Shown in pieces: positions 1 through 7,550 of a stretch of 64,000 bases of DNA. Origin of the DNA: Streptomyces kanamyceticus (GTDB lineage Bacteria; Actinomycetota; Actinomycetes; Streptomycetales; Streptomycetaceae). The position numbers and the translations under genes were made by a program. The notes below the pieces were generated by a model. The model saw only the letters and a program-made list of their open reading frames with translations. It did not search any database and had not been told where the DNA came from. The stretch spans positions 5,704,001 through 5,768,000 of the forward strand of contig NZ_CP023699.1 in the NCBI RefSeq assembly GCF_008704495.1. The letters run 5' to 3'. Numbering within the stretch: position 1 is the first letter of the stretch; every line of letters begins with the position of its first letter.

Positions 1-1
1 C

Positions 2-1228
2 GCGACGGCGGAGGGCCCCGGCGAGGGCCCGCTGCCCGGCCTTCCGCACCTGGAACGGGTCGTCGTGCTCTCGGACGACGCCCCCGACTCCTTCCGCACC
101 TGGAAGGACTTCCTGGCGGGCGGCGACCGGGTGGCGGCCGACGCGGTCCGCGCGCGGGCGGCCTCGGTCGAGAGCTCGGCCCCCTCGGACATCATCTTCA
201 CCTCGGGCACCACGGGGCGCCCCAAGGGTGCCGTCATCACCCACGCGCAGACCCTGCGCTGCTACGACGTGTGGAGCGAACTCGCGGGCCTGCGCGAGGG
301 CGACCGCTATCTGATCGTGAACCCGTTCTTCCACACCTTCGGCTACAAGGCCGGGATCATCGCCTGCCTGATGCGCGGCGCGACGATGGTCCCGCAGCCC
401 GTCTTCAACGTGGACACCGTCCTCGCCAACGTCGCCGCCGAGCGCATCTCCGTACTGCCGGGTCCCCCGACCCTGCACCAGTCGCTCCTGGACCACCCGG
501 CGCGCGACCAACACGACCTGTCGGCGCTCCGCCTCGTGGTGACCGGCGCCGCGGTGGTGCCGCTCCAGCTCGTCGAGCGGCTCCGCAGCGAACTGCGGGT
601 GGGCACCGTCCTGACGGCGTACGGACTCTCCGAGGCGAGCGGCTTCGTCACGATGTGCCGCAGGGGCGACCCGCTGGAGGTCATCGCGGCGACCTCGGGC
701 CGCGCGATCCCCGGGACCGAGGTCCGCGTGGTCTCCCCCGCGGGGGAGACGCTGCCGCCCGGCAACCCCGGCGAGGTCCTCGTACGCGGCCACCACGTCA
801 TGCGGGAGTACTTCGAGGACCCGGCGCAGACCGCCCTGGTGATCTCCCCGGACGGCTGGCTGCGGACCGGGGACGTGGGCGTGCTCGACGAACAGGGCAA
901 CCTGCGCATCACGGACCGGATCAAGGACATGTTCATCGTCGGCGGCTTCAACGCCTACCCGGCCGAGATAGAGCAACTCCTCGGCGTCCACCCGGAGGTG
1001 GCGGACGTCGCGGTGATCGGCGTCCCCGACCCGCGCCTCGGCGAGGTGGGCAAGGCGTACGTGGTACGCCGCCCGGGCGCGCTCGTCACGGCGGACGACC
1101 TGATCGCCTGGTCGCGCCGGGAGATGGCGAACTACAAGGTGCCGAGGGCGGTGGAGTTCGTGGCGGAACTGCCGCGGAACGCGAGCGGGAAGGTGGTCAA
1201 GGGGGAGCTGCGGGGCGCGGCGCGCTAG
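2..1228 (+). CDS. FadD3-like acyl-CoA ligase (5' end outside window)
   Basis: ATP-dependent activation of a carboxylic acid to its CoA thioester (ANL superfamily). The frame is open from the first bases of the window, so the N-terminus is missing. Visible motifs are the P-loop-like TSGTTGRPKG, the FGYKAG and TAYGLSEA segments, the hinge DGWLRTGD and the catalytic lysine in NASGK near the C-terminus. The overall pattern recalls actinobacterial FadD3, which activates the HIP steroid fragment, but the substrate here cannot be read from sequence. It points toward the interrupted VOC gene. The degradation genes at 17.7-26.1 kb suggest a catabolic neighbourhood; whether it shares their operator cannot be seen because its promoter is outside the window. 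Confidence 0.85.
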   Translation, partial: ATAEGPGEGPLPGLPHLERVVVLSDDAPDSFRTWKDFLAGGDRVAADAVRARAASVESSAPSDIIFTSGTTGRPKGAVITHAQTLRCYDVWSELAGLREGDRYLIVNPFFHTFGYKAGIIACLMRGATMVPQPVFNVDTVLANVAAERISVLPGPPTLHQSLLDHPARDQHDLSALRLVVTGAAVVPLQLVERLRSELRVGTVLTAYGLSEASGFVTMCRRGDPLEVIAATSGRAIPGTEVRVVSPAGETLPPGNPGEVLVRGHHVMREYFEDPAQTALVISPDGWLRTGDVGVLDEQGNLRITDRIKDMFIVGGFNAYPAEIEQLLGVHPEVADVAVIGVPDPRLGEVGKAYVVRRPGALVTADDLIAWSRREMANYKVPRAVEFVAELPRNASGKVVKGELRGAAR

Positions 1229-1266
1229 GCGCTGGCGTCGGCTTGGGGGGTGGCTGCGGAGTCGGC

Positions 1267-1362
1267 TCAGCCGTTGGCGCGCTCCTCGGCCGCGATGATG
1301 GCGGCGCGTTCGGCGGCGCCGCACTCCACGCAGAACTCGTTGCCCTCCGGGTCTCCCAGCAC
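1267..1362 (-). pseudogene. C-terminal remnant of VOC-family gene (split by element)
   Basis: The minus strand encodes VLGDPEGNEFCVECG followed by an alanine-rich tail and a stop at 1267-1269. DPEGNEFCV is the hallmark C-terminal strand of small glyoxalase/VOC proteins. No start is present; the reading ends at the left attachment core. The N-terminal part lies at 11070-11417 on the same strand, so the two pieces are one gene separated by the 9.7 kb element. This is a direct sequence observation; that the gene was functional before insertion is inferred. Confidence 0.8.
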
Positions 1363-1369
1363 TCAGAAC
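1362..1369. other. attL core (8-bp direct repeat)
   Basis: The octamer ctcagaac occurs here and again at 11069-11076 in the same orientation. Host VOC sequence lies to its left here and to the right of the second copy. Serine integrases leave short cores of this kind. The integrase gene begins 14 bp further in, which is the usual int-next-to-att arrangement. Confidence 0.7.
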
Positions 1370-1382
1370 TTGACGTTCTGGA

Positions 1383-3191
1383 GTGTGCGGCATGGTGGCA
1401 TCAACGCTGGTCAAGGGCAGTAGCAGGCAACCTTTGCCCTCCACAGCGGGCATGGAAGAGACATCGAACCCGCTTGCGGGCACGGTCTACGAAACCGAGA
1501 CCCTGCGGGGTGTGCGGTGCGTACGCCTGTCCGTGCTCACCGACGAGACCACCAGCCCCGAGCGTCAGCGCGAGGCCGACGACATAGCAGCGGCAGCCCT
1601 CGGTATCGACTTTGGCGAGGGTGACCAGCTGCGCGAGGCCGTAGACCTTGACGTGAGTGCGTCCGAGTTCGGCCCGTTCGACCGTCCAGAGCTCGGCGGG
1701 TGGCTCGCGCGCCCCGATGACTTTGATGCACTGGTGTGGTGGCGGTTTGACCGTGCCATCCGGTCCATGGCGCACATGCACGAGCTTGCGAAATGGGCCA
1801 AGGAACACCGGAAGATGCTCGTCTTCGCCGAGGGCATCGGCGGGGGACGGCTGGTGTTCGACTTCCGCAACCCCATGGACCCCATGAGCGAACTCATGAT
1901 GCTCATGTTGGCGTTTGCCGCTCAGGTCGAGTCGCAGAGCATCAAGGACCGCGTGTTGGGCGCCATGGCCGCCATCCGGAAGATGCCCCTTCGGTGGCGT
2001 GGCTCGCGCCCCCCGTACGGCTACATGCCCGCCCTCATGCCCGCGGAGCACGGTGGGGTTGGCTGGACGCTCGTACCGGACCCGGATGCCGTCAAGGTCA
2101 TCGAACGCATCGTTCGTGAGCTGTTGGAAGGTAAGACCGTTTCGGCTATCGCCGTGGGACTCAACGCGGACGGCATCCCAAGCCCGCGCGACCACTGGGC
2201 CGCGAAGAAGGGCCGGAAGACAGGCGGGAAGACAGGCGGAGTCAAGGGGCTCGTTAAGGACGCGTTCCTGTGGACCCCCGCGGTCATTACGCGGATGCTG
2301 CGTAACGCAACGCTGCTCGGCTGGAAGATGCACAAGGGCAACCCGGTGCGCGACAGCGAGGGCAACCCGATCATGGCTACCTCACAGCCGATCATGACCC
2401 GCGAGGAGTTCGACCGCATCGGCGCGGTACTGGACGAGCGGAGCATAGAAAACGGAGACCGGAAGGACACCGAGGCTCTTCTACTGCGAGTCATCCACTG
2501 TGACGCGTGCGGCGGTCGTATGTACCTGAACAAGCAAGAGAGCAAGCAGCAACCCACGTACAAATGCAACCCGTACTCGCGCGGGTTCCGGTGCCAGAAG
2601 TCAGCGAACATCAGGGGCGATTGGGCGGACAAGTTCGTGACCGCGGAGTTCCTGCGGCTGATCGGGTCCGTGCAGACAACGCACGTCGTGACGATCCCCG
2701 GGTACGACCCCGAGCCCGAGTTGCGCGCCACCCTCGCCGAGTTCGAGGAGCACCAGGAGCAAAGGGGGCGCCAGAAGTCCAAGCACGCCGCGCGGGCATG
2801 GCAGGAACGGGCGGACGCGCTCGACACCCGCATAGCCGACCTGGAGTCCCGAGAGAAGACCGAGCCGCAACGCATCGTCACCCCAACCGGCCGCACGTTC
2901 GCGGACGAGTGGGCGGAGAAGGACACGGCGGGACGACGCACGATGCTCGTCGAAGCGGGTGTTCGCCTCGACGTGCGGCGAGGCACCCCCGGCGGATGGC
3001 GGAAGCTCGACACGCGCCGTGTCACGTTCACCATGTCCGGTGAACTGGACCCCGCCGCAGAAGCGCTCGCAGGAGAGGCGTCGGCGCTGGAGTCAGAAGC
3101 ACGCGGAGACTCCCCGACCAAGGGGGCGAGTGTGTGCCTGGTCGAGTCCGCCACGGTCGCCGAGCCGGTCCGCGAACTGGTGGCCGCGTAG
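1383..3191 (+). CDS. Large serine recombinase (integrase)
   Basis: Site-specific recombinase that would integrate the element between attP and attB. The N-terminal resolvase domain (about residues 45-190) has the catalytic serine in VRLS (S50 from the GTG start) followed by TSPERQ. A recombinase domain follows (about 200-360, with RWRGSRPPYGY), then a zinc ribbon starting at the CDAC pair near residue 373 with later cysteines in YKCN and FRCQ, then a charged coiled-coil segment. The length of 602 residues fits the large serine integrase class. An ATG at 1452 is an alternative start that keeps all domains. The gene abuts attL, so it probably mediated this insertion. A directionality factor was not identified. 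Confidence 0.93.
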   Translation: MCGMVASTLVKGSSRQPLPSTAGMEETSNPLAGTVYETETLRGVRCVRLSVLTDETTSPERQREADDIAAAALGIDFGEGDQLREAVDLDVSASEFGPFDRPELGGWLARPDDFDALVWWRFDRAIRSMAHMHELAKWAKEHRKMLVFAEGIGGGRLVFDFRNPMDPMSELMMLMLAFAAQVESQSIKDRVLGAMAAIRKMPLRWRGSRPPYGYMPALMPAEHGGVGWTLVPDPDAVKVIERIVRELLEGKTVSAIAVGLNADGIPSPRDHWAAKKGRKTGGKTGGVKGLVKDAFLWTPAVITRMLRNATLLGWKMHKGNPVRDSEGNPIMATSQPIMTREEFDRIGAVLDERSIENGDRKDTEALLLRVIHCDACGGRMYLNKQESKQQPTYKCNPYSRGFRCQKSANIRGDWADKFVTAEFLRLIGSVQTTHVVTIPGYDPEPELRATLAEFEEHQEQRGRQKSKHAARAWQERADALDTRIADLESREKTEPQRIVTPTGRTFADEWAEKDTAGRRTMLVEAGVRLDVRRGTPGGWRKLDTRRVTFTMSGELDPAAEALAGEASALESEARGDSPTKGASVCLVESATVAEPVRELVAA

Positions 3192-3382
3192 CACCACGTA
3201 CGGCGCGAGCGTGCTCCGGTCGGTCACCGTGACCGCCGGGGCTTCGCCGAGCGGCTGAAACCGCCCCGCACAGCTCTGCGGGCTCGTTAGTCTCGCTGCA
3301 CCCCGCACCAGAATGGAGTGTGCAGGGTAGGGGCGGAGCCATTCCGTGCAGTACGGATTTGCAGTACACCCGCCCTGTCTCG

Positions 3383-3416
3383 CCCCGGTCGCCCCCTCGG
3401 GCCACCGGGGCTCTTT
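3383..3416 (+). terminator. Possible intrinsic terminator downstream of integrase
   Basis: A ccccggt/accgggg stem with additional GC pairs in the loop is followed by ctctttc. It lies 190 bp after the integrase stop. The stretch 3192-3600 otherwise shows only short, weakly coding frames and an AT-rich patch at about 3520-3575. Confidence 0.45.
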
Positions 3417-3611
3417 CATGCCCGCACGCGCGCGTACAGGGCGTTCCTCGGTGCCGTGTCGGCTCGTCCCTTGGCCCGGGGGCAGCGCTACAGCGGGGCG
3501 GGGATGGTGGTGAGTGACGGTTAACACCACTTTTTTGGAACGCATAGAAAAAATCCAAAGAAAGAGAGATCGGCACCTCAGACGCCACACCGCCACCGGT
3601 CGTGCCCCTTG

Positions 3612-3816
3612 GGCAACCCCTGCTCTCCACATAGGACCAGGAGGGAAAGCGGTGCGTACGCCTAGGGCGCAGGCAACCCTTGCTCTCCACATAGGACCAG
3701 GAGGGAAAGCGGTGCGTACGCCTACGGCGCGGGCAACCCTTGCTCTCCACATAGGACCAGGAGAGCAACCCGCCGGACTCGCCTCGCTGCGAGCCCCGGC
3801 AACCCTTGCTCTCCAC
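3612..3816. repeat. 60-bp tandem repeat array with hairpin-forming units
   Basis: Units start at 3612, 3672 and 3732 with an exact 60-bp period. A truncated fourth copy lies at 3798-3816. Each contains ggcaaccc.tgctctcc then acataggaccaggag. In the third unit ttgctctcc (3740-3748) and ggagagcaa (3760-3768) form a perfect 9-bp hairpin with an 11-nt loop; units one and two have a degenerate right arm. The period and the lack of diverse spacers argue against CRISPR. Open frames run through on both strands, but they are repetitive and look like by-products. Possible roles are iterons, a transfer or packaging site, or structured RNA. Confidence 0.75.
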
Positions 3817-3821
3817 CACTT

Positions 3822-3890
3822 GCCGAGAGCGGAATTACCGCGCACCCGCCCTACAGGGGGACATCGGCGGACTGAGTGTCCGCTCTCGGC
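3822..3890. other. Long-range hairpin next to the repeat array
   Basis: gccgagagcgga (3822-3833) is perfectly complementary to tccgctctcggc (3879-3890), with 45 nt between the arms that include a smaller ccgcc/ggcgg pairing. Together with the adjacent repeats and the tRNA-shaped sequence, it makes 3600-4170 a structured region without a convincing protein. Its function is unknown. Confidence 0.5.
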
Positions 3891-4065
3891 GACAAGCGCT
3901 GTTCATGCACCACGCATCCCGCGTTACTGGGGGTGGCCGCGGGGGTCATAGGGCAGCGTGCGGGGGTTGTACCGGCCAGCAGTAACCCGCCCCAACTCGG
4001 GCGTGGTTGGCAGCCCGTACGGCCCCCACAACGTCCGGACCGGCACGAGTCGGCGAGGGCGACCA

Positions 4066-4165
4066 TGCCCGCTGACCCAACGGCTAGAGGTGCGCGGTAC
4101 CGGCCCCCTCGGGGCGATCCGTACGCAATCCGCAGAGTTCCCCGGTTCAAGTCCGGGGGCGGGCA
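4066..4165 (+). other. tRNA-shaped sequence with aberrant anticodon arm
   Basis: tgcccgct (4066-4073) pairs fully (one G-T) with ggcgggca (4158-4165), as an acceptor stem would. A D-arm-like acc/ggt stem encloses an 11-nt loop with the conserved GG. The T arm is canonical: cccgg, loop ttcaagt, ccggg (4141-4157). The total is about 100 nt. The anticodon region does not fold normally: a 4-bp gcgg/ccgc stem (4094-4097 with 4130-4133) encloses a 32-nt loop instead of 7 nt. No CCA follows directly. It may be a degenerate tRNA, one with an insertion, or a tRNA mimic. It ends 31 bp before the HNH gene. Confidence 0.4.
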
Positions 4166-4196
4166 CTCCACAACAACGAGCACCAGGCGGTGACCG

Positions 4197-4556
4197 ATGA
4201 CCCCATGTATCGAGTGCGCCGACACGGCAACTCGCCGCGGACGCTGCGAAGTTCACGACGCACAGTACGAAGCGCGCCCGTCGCTTCGTTCTCGTCGTTC
4301 GCGCAGTCGGCGCCGAGCGAAGCGGCATGATGCGGCCGCGCGGCTCCGCAGACGGATACAGGAACGCGGTCACGCGTGGTGTGACTGGTGCTTGGGCGAC
4401 TTCCCCGCGGACGTAGTGGACGTGGACCATGTGCGCCCCCTTGCGATGGGTGGGACGGACACGAGCGGCAATGTGCAAGTGTTGTGCCGTGGCTGCCACC
4501 AGCTCAAGACGAGCACGGAGTTCGGCACGAACAACCGACGCCCCGGGTCATCCTAG
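4197..4556 (+). CDS. HNH endonuclease, small phage-type
   Basis: 119-residue protein with a basic arginine-rich N-terminal half (residues 28-55) and a C-terminal HNH/zinc fold: CDWC (62-65), DVDH (75-78), an asparagine at 92 and CRGCH (97-101). Such nucleases nick or cut DNA; in phages they sit near packaging genes and assist terminase, and they also occur as free-standing homing-type enzymes. The ATG follows an aggcgg-type ribosome binding site. It lies just after the tRNA-shaped sequence. A second, unrelated-looking HNH protein is at 5951-6328. Confidence 0.85.
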   Translation: MTPCIECADTATRRGRCEVHDAQYEARPSLRSRRSRSRRRAKRHDAAARLRRRIQERGHAWCDWCLGDFPADVVDVDHVRPLAMGGTDTSGNVQVLCRGCHQLKTSTEFGTNNRRPGSS

Positions 4557-4622
4557 CCTTGCCAGGTACGGCGTGGTATCACAGCGAGTAGCCGTCAAAT
4601 ACGGACATGCGGGGGCTACCTG

Positions 4623-5105
4623 ATGAGCGCGGCGACACAAGAAATCCCATGGACAGCAGTCGTACTAGCCACAGTTGGGGTGTCCAGCCTGATGGCCACG
4701 CTGGTTAGCCTGGCTTGGCAGTTCGCGATCTGGAAGTGGTCTGGTGTCAGAATCAAACCCACGGCGTATTCGGGTTCATTCATCGGAGGGGCGACAGACC
4801 CCATAGCGGTGATTGGAGTGCAAGCCACGAACAAGGGGCGTGGCGCCTGCGAAGTAACTCAATGGTACTTTGACGACGGAACCGACAAGAAAATCGTGGT
4901 GCCGCAATGTTTGCCAGGATCAGCGCCGAAGCCCACAAAACTTGAAGGACTTCACTCGCTGACTTGGTACATTCCGCAAGATTCCTTCAAAGAAGCTGTG
5001 CAACGAGCCGGAATGAAACGCGTGCGACCGGTGGTGATCATCGGATCAGGGAAGCATTTCCGTGGCAAATGGGTGAGTATTGAATCACTTACTCGTGGCG
5101 CCTAG
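4623..5105 (+). CDS. Membrane-anchored protein of unknown function
   Basis: 160 residues. One strongly hydrophobic segment lies at about residues 10-36 (WTAVVLATVGVSSLMATLVS), followed by a soluble domain with little similarity that I recognise. The hydrophobic stretch starts near the N-terminus and lacks a signal-peptidase-type motif, so a single-pass anchor is likely. Codon usage is visibly less GC-biased than in the host genes, consistent with recent acquisition. It converges on 5174-5770, another single-anchor protein. A membrane location with phage-type neighbours makes a superinfection-exclusion or abortive role conceivable, but nothing in the sequence shows this. Confidence 0.7.
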   Translation: MSAATQEIPWTAVVLATVGVSSLMATLVSLAWQFAIWKWSGVRIKPTAYSGSFIGGATDPIAVIGVQATNKGRGACEVTQWYFDDGTDKKIVVPQCLPGSAPKPTKLEGLHSLTWYIPQDSFKEAVQRAGMKRVRPVVIIGSGKHFRGKWVSIESLTRGA

Positions 5106-5173
5106 CAGAACAGCCAGTGACGGGTTCCGGGACTCCCGGTAGCGCAGTCTAGGAATGCACACTCGAAGTCCAG

Positions 5174-5770
5174 TTAAAACCGCGTAGGATTGTAATCTTC
5201 GTCTGGCACGCCCGGACCAATGAAATTAGGGAACCCTAGGTCATCGGAAGCGGCCCTCAATTCTGCTACCAGCGCGTCCCGCTTTTCAGCGAGCTCATTA
5301 AAAGCGGCCCCAAGTTGCTCCAGATCATCACGTGTCGCCGTTTCATTGGGTCGCATCTTGACTCGATCATACGTTCGAAATCCCTCGTGCCAAAAATCCT
5401 CCAGCCGTCGATTAAAGGCGAAGTAGTTATCAGCCACTTTGGGATACCGCCTGGAGAGGCTGCGAGCGACGTCCGCATGTGAAGAATCAATTCGACGCAA
5501 CGTTGATAGATTGGCACGCATTGACACAGCGTCGGGATCCACAGATTGGAAGGCCGCGAAAAGCGCCATGCGGGTGCAGTCGCGCAAGACGTGAAGTCGA
5601 TAGAACATGTGTTGTCGAGTTTCCCGGGCGCGGGCTTCGAGCTCCTCGGACTTCCGCCTATTTGAAGTTAGAAACTCTTGCACCAGCGGAGCGAGCAAAG
5701 TTCCCATCGTCCCGATACACGCTCCAGCCAGGCCGAAAATCAGTTCGCTTGTCGGCACAATGTCCCCCAC
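5174..5770 (-). CDS. Membrane-anchored helical protein of unknown function
   Basis: 198 residues with an N-terminal hydrophobic segment (about residues 9-30, IFGLAGACIGTMGTLLAPLV). A predicted helical, charged region rich in E, R and L follows (EELEARARETRQ and similar), ending in a proline-rich tail. No catalytic motif is recognised. It is the only minus-strand gene inside the element and converges with 4623-5105 across a 68-bp gap. Base composition is lower in GC than in the host flanks. Opposite orientation to all other cargo suggests its own regulation, for example constitutive expression in the integrated state. Confidence 0.65.
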   Translation of the reverse strand: MGDIVPTSELIFGLAGACIGTMGTLLAPLVQEFLTSNRRKSEELEARARETRQHMFYRLHVLRDCTRMALFAAFQSVDPDAVSMRANLSTLRRIDSSHADVARSLSRRYPKVADNYFAFNRRLEDFWHEGFRTYDRVKMRPNETATRDDLEQLGAAFNELAEKRDALVAELRAASDDLGFPNFIGPGVPDEDYNPTRF

Positions 5771-5950
5771 TCTCCAACTTGGAGTCGCATTCCCCTTAGT
5801 GCCGCACCCTAGCGCGCGGGGCGAGTTTCGCGCTTCGCGATCGCCCTATTCACTGAGTGGAGTTGCACCCAGCTTGGAGGGGTGGATTCACATGACGTGC
5901 CCAATCCACAAGGGGAGAAACGATTCGCGTTCTCGGTTTGGAGGTGCCCC

Positions 5951-6328
5951 CTGCCCCGTAAGCCCCGTACCCCCTGCACGATCCCCGGGTGCCCCGAGCT
6001 GACGAGCGGGGGACGCTGCCCGACACACGAGCGGGAGGCGAACCGTACGAGGGTCACGCCTGGTGGTAGTTCGTACGGGCGCCGATGGCCACGTGTCCGG
6101 GCTGCCTACCTGTACGCCCATCCGTGGTGTGTGTTGTGTGGTCGCACGGCCAACGTGGCGGACCATTTCCCTGTGAGTCGACGCGAGTTGGCGGCTCGGG
6201 GCGTGGTGAATCCGGATGCGTTCGAGTGTCTGCGTCCGTTGTGCACGACGTGCCACAACCGGGAGACCGCGAAGCATCAACCGGGCGGTTGGGCAGCCGA
6301 GAAGGCGCCGAAGGCACCGCCGTTCTGA
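5951..6328 (+). CDS. HNH endonuclease, probable CTG start
   Basis: 125-residue phage-type HNH protein. It has an N-terminal cysteine-containing segment (PRTPCTIPGC), a central SYGRRW, then C60 and C63, DH at 71-72 and LCTTCHN (97-103). The frame is open upstream to a GTG at 5882, but the family-like N-terminus begins at a CTG (5951) lying six bases after a strong ggagg (5940-5944). No ATG, GTG or TTG is as well placed, so I prefer CTG; starts at 5882 or 5897 would add up to 23 residues. In many phages this gene type sits at the head of the packaging and structural block. Here the next gene is the capsid gene, but a terminator separates them. Confidence 0.82.
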   Translation: MPRKPRTPCTIPGCPELTSGGRCPTHEREANRTRVTPGGSSYGRRWPRVRAAYLYAHPWCVLCGRTANVADHFPVSRRELAARGVVNPDAFECLRPLCTTCHNRETAKHQPGGWAAEKAPKAPPF

Positions 6329-6417
6329 CTCGCCGACCAGGCGGGTACTCCCCTCCTCCGCCGTTCCGGCGCGGCAGGGAGGCAAAAAACTCGCGTGGAT
6401 CATTAGGTCATTTCCGT

Positions 6418-6455
6418 GGGCGCCGTCAGCGAATAGCGACGGCGCCCTTTCGTTT
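6418..6455 (+). terminator. Intrinsic terminator or attenuator directly before the capsid gene
   Basis: A perfect 10-bp stem gggcgccgtc (6418-6427) / gacggcgccc (6438-6447) has a 10-nt loop and is followed by tttcgttt. Only 27 bp separate it from the capsid ATG, too little for an ordinary promoter and leader. Capsid expression should therefore need read-through or antitermination. Confidence 0.75.
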
Positions 6456-6482
6456 ATCCTGAACCGATTTAAGGAATTACTC

Positions 6483-7418
6483 ATGTCTTTGACTCTCGCC
6501 GAATCGGCAAAGCTCTCCCTCGACCATCTTCAGCGCGGCGTGATCGAAACGTTCGTTCAGGAATCGCCGATCCTGGACCGGCTCCCGCTGATACCCGTGG
6601 CGGGCAACGCCTACCGGTACAACGAGGAGTCCACCCTTCCCGGAGTCTCCTTCCGGAGTGTGAACGAGGCCTATCCGGAGAGCACGGGCACGCTGAACCA
6701 GCGGATCGAGACGCTCGCCATCCTGGGTGGGGACGCCGACGTGGACAAGTTCATCGTTCAGACCCGGGGCAACCTCAACGATCAGCGGGCCGTCCAGACC
6801 GTCATGAAGGTCAAGGCCGCTTCCATTCACTTCGCCGACCAGTTCTTCAACGGTGACGTGGAGGTGAACCCGAAGGGCTTTGACGGGCTGCGCAAGCGGT
6901 TGCTCGGCGGTCAGGTCCTGGACGCGAAGGGCGTCGGCCCGGTCGCCAATGGCCATGACTTCTTTGACGCGTTGGACACGCTCGCTGCTCAGGTGCGTGG
7001 CCTCAACGGCACGAACGGAGCGCTCTACATGAACGCCGCACTCCGGGCGAAGATCGAGTCCGGGTTCCGGCGGCTCGGCGGTGCCGAACTCCTCTCGGCC
7101 GAGATCGCCGGGAAGCGCACCACCACCTGGAAAGGCATCCCGCTCCTGGATGCCGGGCAGAAGCTGGACGGCACCGACGTGCTTCCGCTGACTGCCGGGA
7201 CCGGTGGCAAGCAGACCGGAGACATCTACGCCGTGCGGTTCGGGTCCACCGAGGCTGACGCCGGAGTGACCGGCCTGACCAACGGCGGCGTACAGGCCAC
7301 CGACCTGGGCGAGTCCCACGACAAGCCCGTCTACCGCACCCGCATCGACTTCTATTGCGGCCTCGCCCTGTTTGGTGGCAAGGCCGCCGCACGGCTGACC
7401 AACATCCTGGTCGGCTGA
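6483..7418 (+). CDS. Phage major capsid protein (HK97-type family)
   Basis: 311 residues. The start MSLTLAESAKLSLDHLQRG, then VIETFVQESPILDRLP, the ILGGDADVDKFIV segment and the GLALFGGKAA end match a family of actinophage major capsid proteins. The ATG at 6483 has an aagga ribosome binding site at 6471-6475; the frame extends upstream into non-coding terminator sequence. No delta domain or protease is evident. It is the only virion structural gene in the element, with no portal, terminase, scaffold or tail gene within 10 kb. It may be a remnant, a satellite's own capsid gene that alters head size, or a domesticated shell. Confidence 0.82.
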   Translation: MSLTLAESAKLSLDHLQRGVIETFVQESPILDRLPLIPVAGNAYRYNEESTLPGVSFRSVNEAYPESTGTLNQRIETLAILGGDADVDKFIVQTRGNLNDQRAVQTVMKVKAASIHFADQFFNGDVEVNPKGFDGLRKRLLGGQVLDAKGVGPVANGHDFFDALDTLAAQVRGLNGTNGALYMNAALRAKIESGFRRLGGAELLSAEIAGKRTTTWKGIPLLDAGQKLDGTDVLPLTAGTGGKQTGDIYAVRFGSTEADAGVTGLTNGGVQATDLGESHDKPVYRTRIDFYCGLALFGGKAAARLTNILVG

Positions 7419-7420
7419 CC

Positions 7421-7478
7421 CGCACCGCGGAGCCCCCGTGCTCGTCACCCTTCGGGGCGGCGGGTGCGGGGGCTTTTG
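7421..7478 (+). terminator. Terminator after capsid gene
   Basis: agcccccg (7431-7438) pairs with cgggggct (7467-7474), followed by ttt. Further cgcacc/gggtgcg pairing is possible around it. It begins right after the capsid stop and, with the hairpin at 6418, makes the capsid gene an isolated transcription unit. Confidence 0.65.
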
Positions 7479-7535
7479 CCATGTCCGGGGACCATGGCCG
7501 GGCGTACGCTGCGAGTAGGAACGTCGTTGCTGTCA

Positions 7536-7548
7536 AGGGAGCGCGCAC
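7536..7548 (+). promoter_or_regulatory. Shared 13-nt leader, copy 1
   Basis: agggagcgcgcac sits directly before the XRE-TPR start and is repeated exactly at 10568-10580 before the last gene of the module. It includes the ribosome binding site. Identity of all 13 bases beyond the Shine-Dalgarno part is unlikely by chance in one element; an operator or post-transcriptional site is possible. Confidence 0.45.
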
Positions 7549-7550
7549 CA

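Noticed and set aside
3612..3816. CRISPR array
   Set aside because: No unique spacers: the entire 60-bp unit is repeated, copies are few and there are no cas genes.
3028..3845. Minus-strand frames with repeated SWSYVESKGC peptide, and plus-strand frame 3514-3951 with ALHIGPGGKAV repeats
   Set aside because: They are translations of the 60-bp repeat, open because 60 is a multiple of three; no ribosome binding site or family signature, and they overlap the integrase end.
5892..6002. 36-codon frame starting MTCPIHKG upstream of the second HNH gene
   Set aside because: Plausible ribosome binding site but overlaps the HNH gene in another frame and shows no coding pattern.
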